From Pseudomonas abieticivorans (lineage in GTDB: Bacteria > Pseudomonadota > Gammaproteobacteria > Pseudomonadales > Pseudomonadaceae), in NCBI RefSeq assembly GCF_023509015.1, contig NZ_CP094975.1:3713501-3777500 (forward strand): a DNA stretch of 64,000 nucleotides, written 5' to 3'. The translations under genes and the position numbers were made by a program. The notes under the pieces are model-generated. The model searched no databases, was not told the origin of the DNA, and worked only from the letters and a program-made list of their open reading frames with translations. Of this stretch, positions 63,153 to 64,000 are shown one piece after another. Within the stretch, counting starts at the first letter, position 1. Every line of letters starts with the position of its first letter.

Positions 63153-64000
63153 TCAGTCAGTCTCGATGCGCGAATGCGTGCGGGTGTCCTTCATGAACAC
63201 ATACACCAGCAACGAACAGGCAATGCACGCCGTCACGTACCAGTAGTACCCCGTCTCCATGCCAATGCTCTTGAACCACAGCGCGATGAATTCAGCCGTG
63301 CCGCCGAAGATCGACACGGTCAGCGCGTACGGCAGGCCCACGCCCAGGGCGCGGATCTCGGTAGGGAACAGCTCGGCCTTTACCACGGCGTTGATCGAGG
63401 TGTAGCCGCTGACAATGATCAGCGCCGCCATGATCAGGAAGAATGCCCCCCACCAGGACTGGATGGTGTGCAGGGTGGTGAGGATCGGCACGGTGCAGAT
63501 CGTGCCCAGCACGCCGAAGGCGATCAAAATCGGGCGGCGGCCGATCTTGTCCGACAGCGCGCCGATCACCGGTTGCAGGCACATGAACAAAAACAACGTG
63601 GCGGCGGAGATGGTGGTGGAATCGCCCTTGCTCATGCCCACCGTGTTCACCAGGTATTTTTGCATGTAGGTGGTGTAGGTGTAGAAGGCCAGGGTGCCGC
63701 CCATGGTCAGGCCGACCACGGTCAGCAGCTCCTTGGGGTGGCGCATCAGGGTGCGCATCAGGCTTTCCGTGGGCGCTTCCTTTTTCTTGCTGAACGACTC
63801 GGTTTCTTCCATGCCGCGGCGCAGGTACAGCGCGACCACTGCGCACAGGGCGCCGATCACGAACGGCACGCGCCAGCCCCAGCTCAGCAGCTGCGCTTCG
63901 GTCAGGGTGTTTTGCAGCACGATCAACACGGCCAGGGCGATGAGTTGGCCGGAGATGAGCGTCACGTACTGGAAGCTTGAGAAGAAGCCGCGTTTGTCCT
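63153..64000 (-). CDS. KgtP/MHS-family MFS transporter, 5' part outside the window
   Basis: The 3' 282 codons of an MFS transporter; the frame is open through the window end, so the start is missing. Visible landmarks are [57 protein letters not shown] and the C-terminal VKAELFPTEIRALGVGLPYA. It resembles alpha-ketoglutarate permease KgtP and the PcaT protein at 33970, including the YMQKYLVNT block. Likely a dicarboxylate:H+ symporter. It ends just beyond a REP pair. Confidence 0.87.
   Translation of the reverse strand, partial: DKRGFFSSFQYVTLISGQLIALAVLIVLQNTLTEAQLLSWGWRVPFVIGALCAVVALYLRRGMEETESFSKKKEAPTESLMRTLMRHPKELLTVVGLTMGGTLAFYTYTTYMQKYLVNTVGMSKGDSTTISAATLFLFMCLQPVIGALSDKIGRRPILIAFGVLGTICTVPILTTLHTIQSWWGAFFLIMAALIIVSGYTSINAVVKAELFPTEIRALGVGLPYALTVSIFGGTAEFIALWFKSIGMETGYYWYVTACIACSLLVYVFMKDTRTHSRIETD

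Overview
The window is from a Pseudomonas chromosome, most likely of the P. fluorescens group. The evidence is the complete pca block in the order pcaR-K-F-T-B-D-C, pobA with an AraC-type pobR, a TtgABC/EmhABC efflux operon with its divergent TetR regulator, an MvaT-type H-NS protein, and several Pseudomonas REP palindromes. I saw no rRNA, tRNA or CRISPR array. Most of the sequence is GC-rich housekeeping and catabolic DNA.

The first 12.87 kb is different: it is the right-hand part of an integrated genomic island. Its left end lies outside the window. From left to right it holds (i) a Qat anti-phage operon, qatA-qatB-qatC, without the TatD-like nuclease gene qatD in its usual place; (ii) a short orphan gene, then an XRE-type regulator on the opposite strand; (iii) a compact plus-strand operon of a calcineurin-like phosphoesterase, two small unknown proteins and a HAD hydrolase; and (iv) three overlapping tyrosine-recombinase genes followed by a small HTH/coiled-coil protein, an arrangement like Tn554-family and recombinase-trio elements. 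The three small unknown proteins (4312, 6222 and 6506) share an ungapped C-terminal motif and look related. The phosphoesterase operon with its regulator is the best candidate for an undescribed accessory system. The island ends about 30 bp past the stop codon of a DUF4350 gene, where the partner moxR/DUF58 genes would be expected.

12.9-29.3 kb is core genome: the RDD-SpoIIM-DUF4129-DUF4350 membrane operon, sbcB, mvaT, purU, a three-gene envelope cluster (flippase-like protein, DUF2334 deacetylase-like protein, GT4 glycosyltransferase), an amino-acid-type chemoreceptor, a HerA/DUF853 ATPase and a PiT phosphate transporter. A candidate small RNA lies on the minus strand just upstream of pcaR.

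29.8-39.2 kb is the protocatechuate branch of the beta-ketoadipate pathway, with PcaR-type operators in front of pcaR, pcaK and pcaF and an OprD-family porin at the far end. 39.6-46.3 kb is the TtgABC-type RND pump with its regulator and a recognisable operator. 46.4-54.3 kb holds exporters, a periplasmic tandem-Cache protein, pobA/pobR (4-hydroxybenzoate to protocatechuate, feeding the pca genes), a LysR regulator and an MBL-fold protein with unusual metal-ligand positions. 54.7-64 kb holds an orphan FAD enzyme, an aruI-like 2-ketoarginine decarboxylase with an aldehyde dehydrogenase (arginine transaminase route), regulators, small redox proteins, several palindromic repeats and the 3' part of a KgtP-like transporter that runs off the window end.
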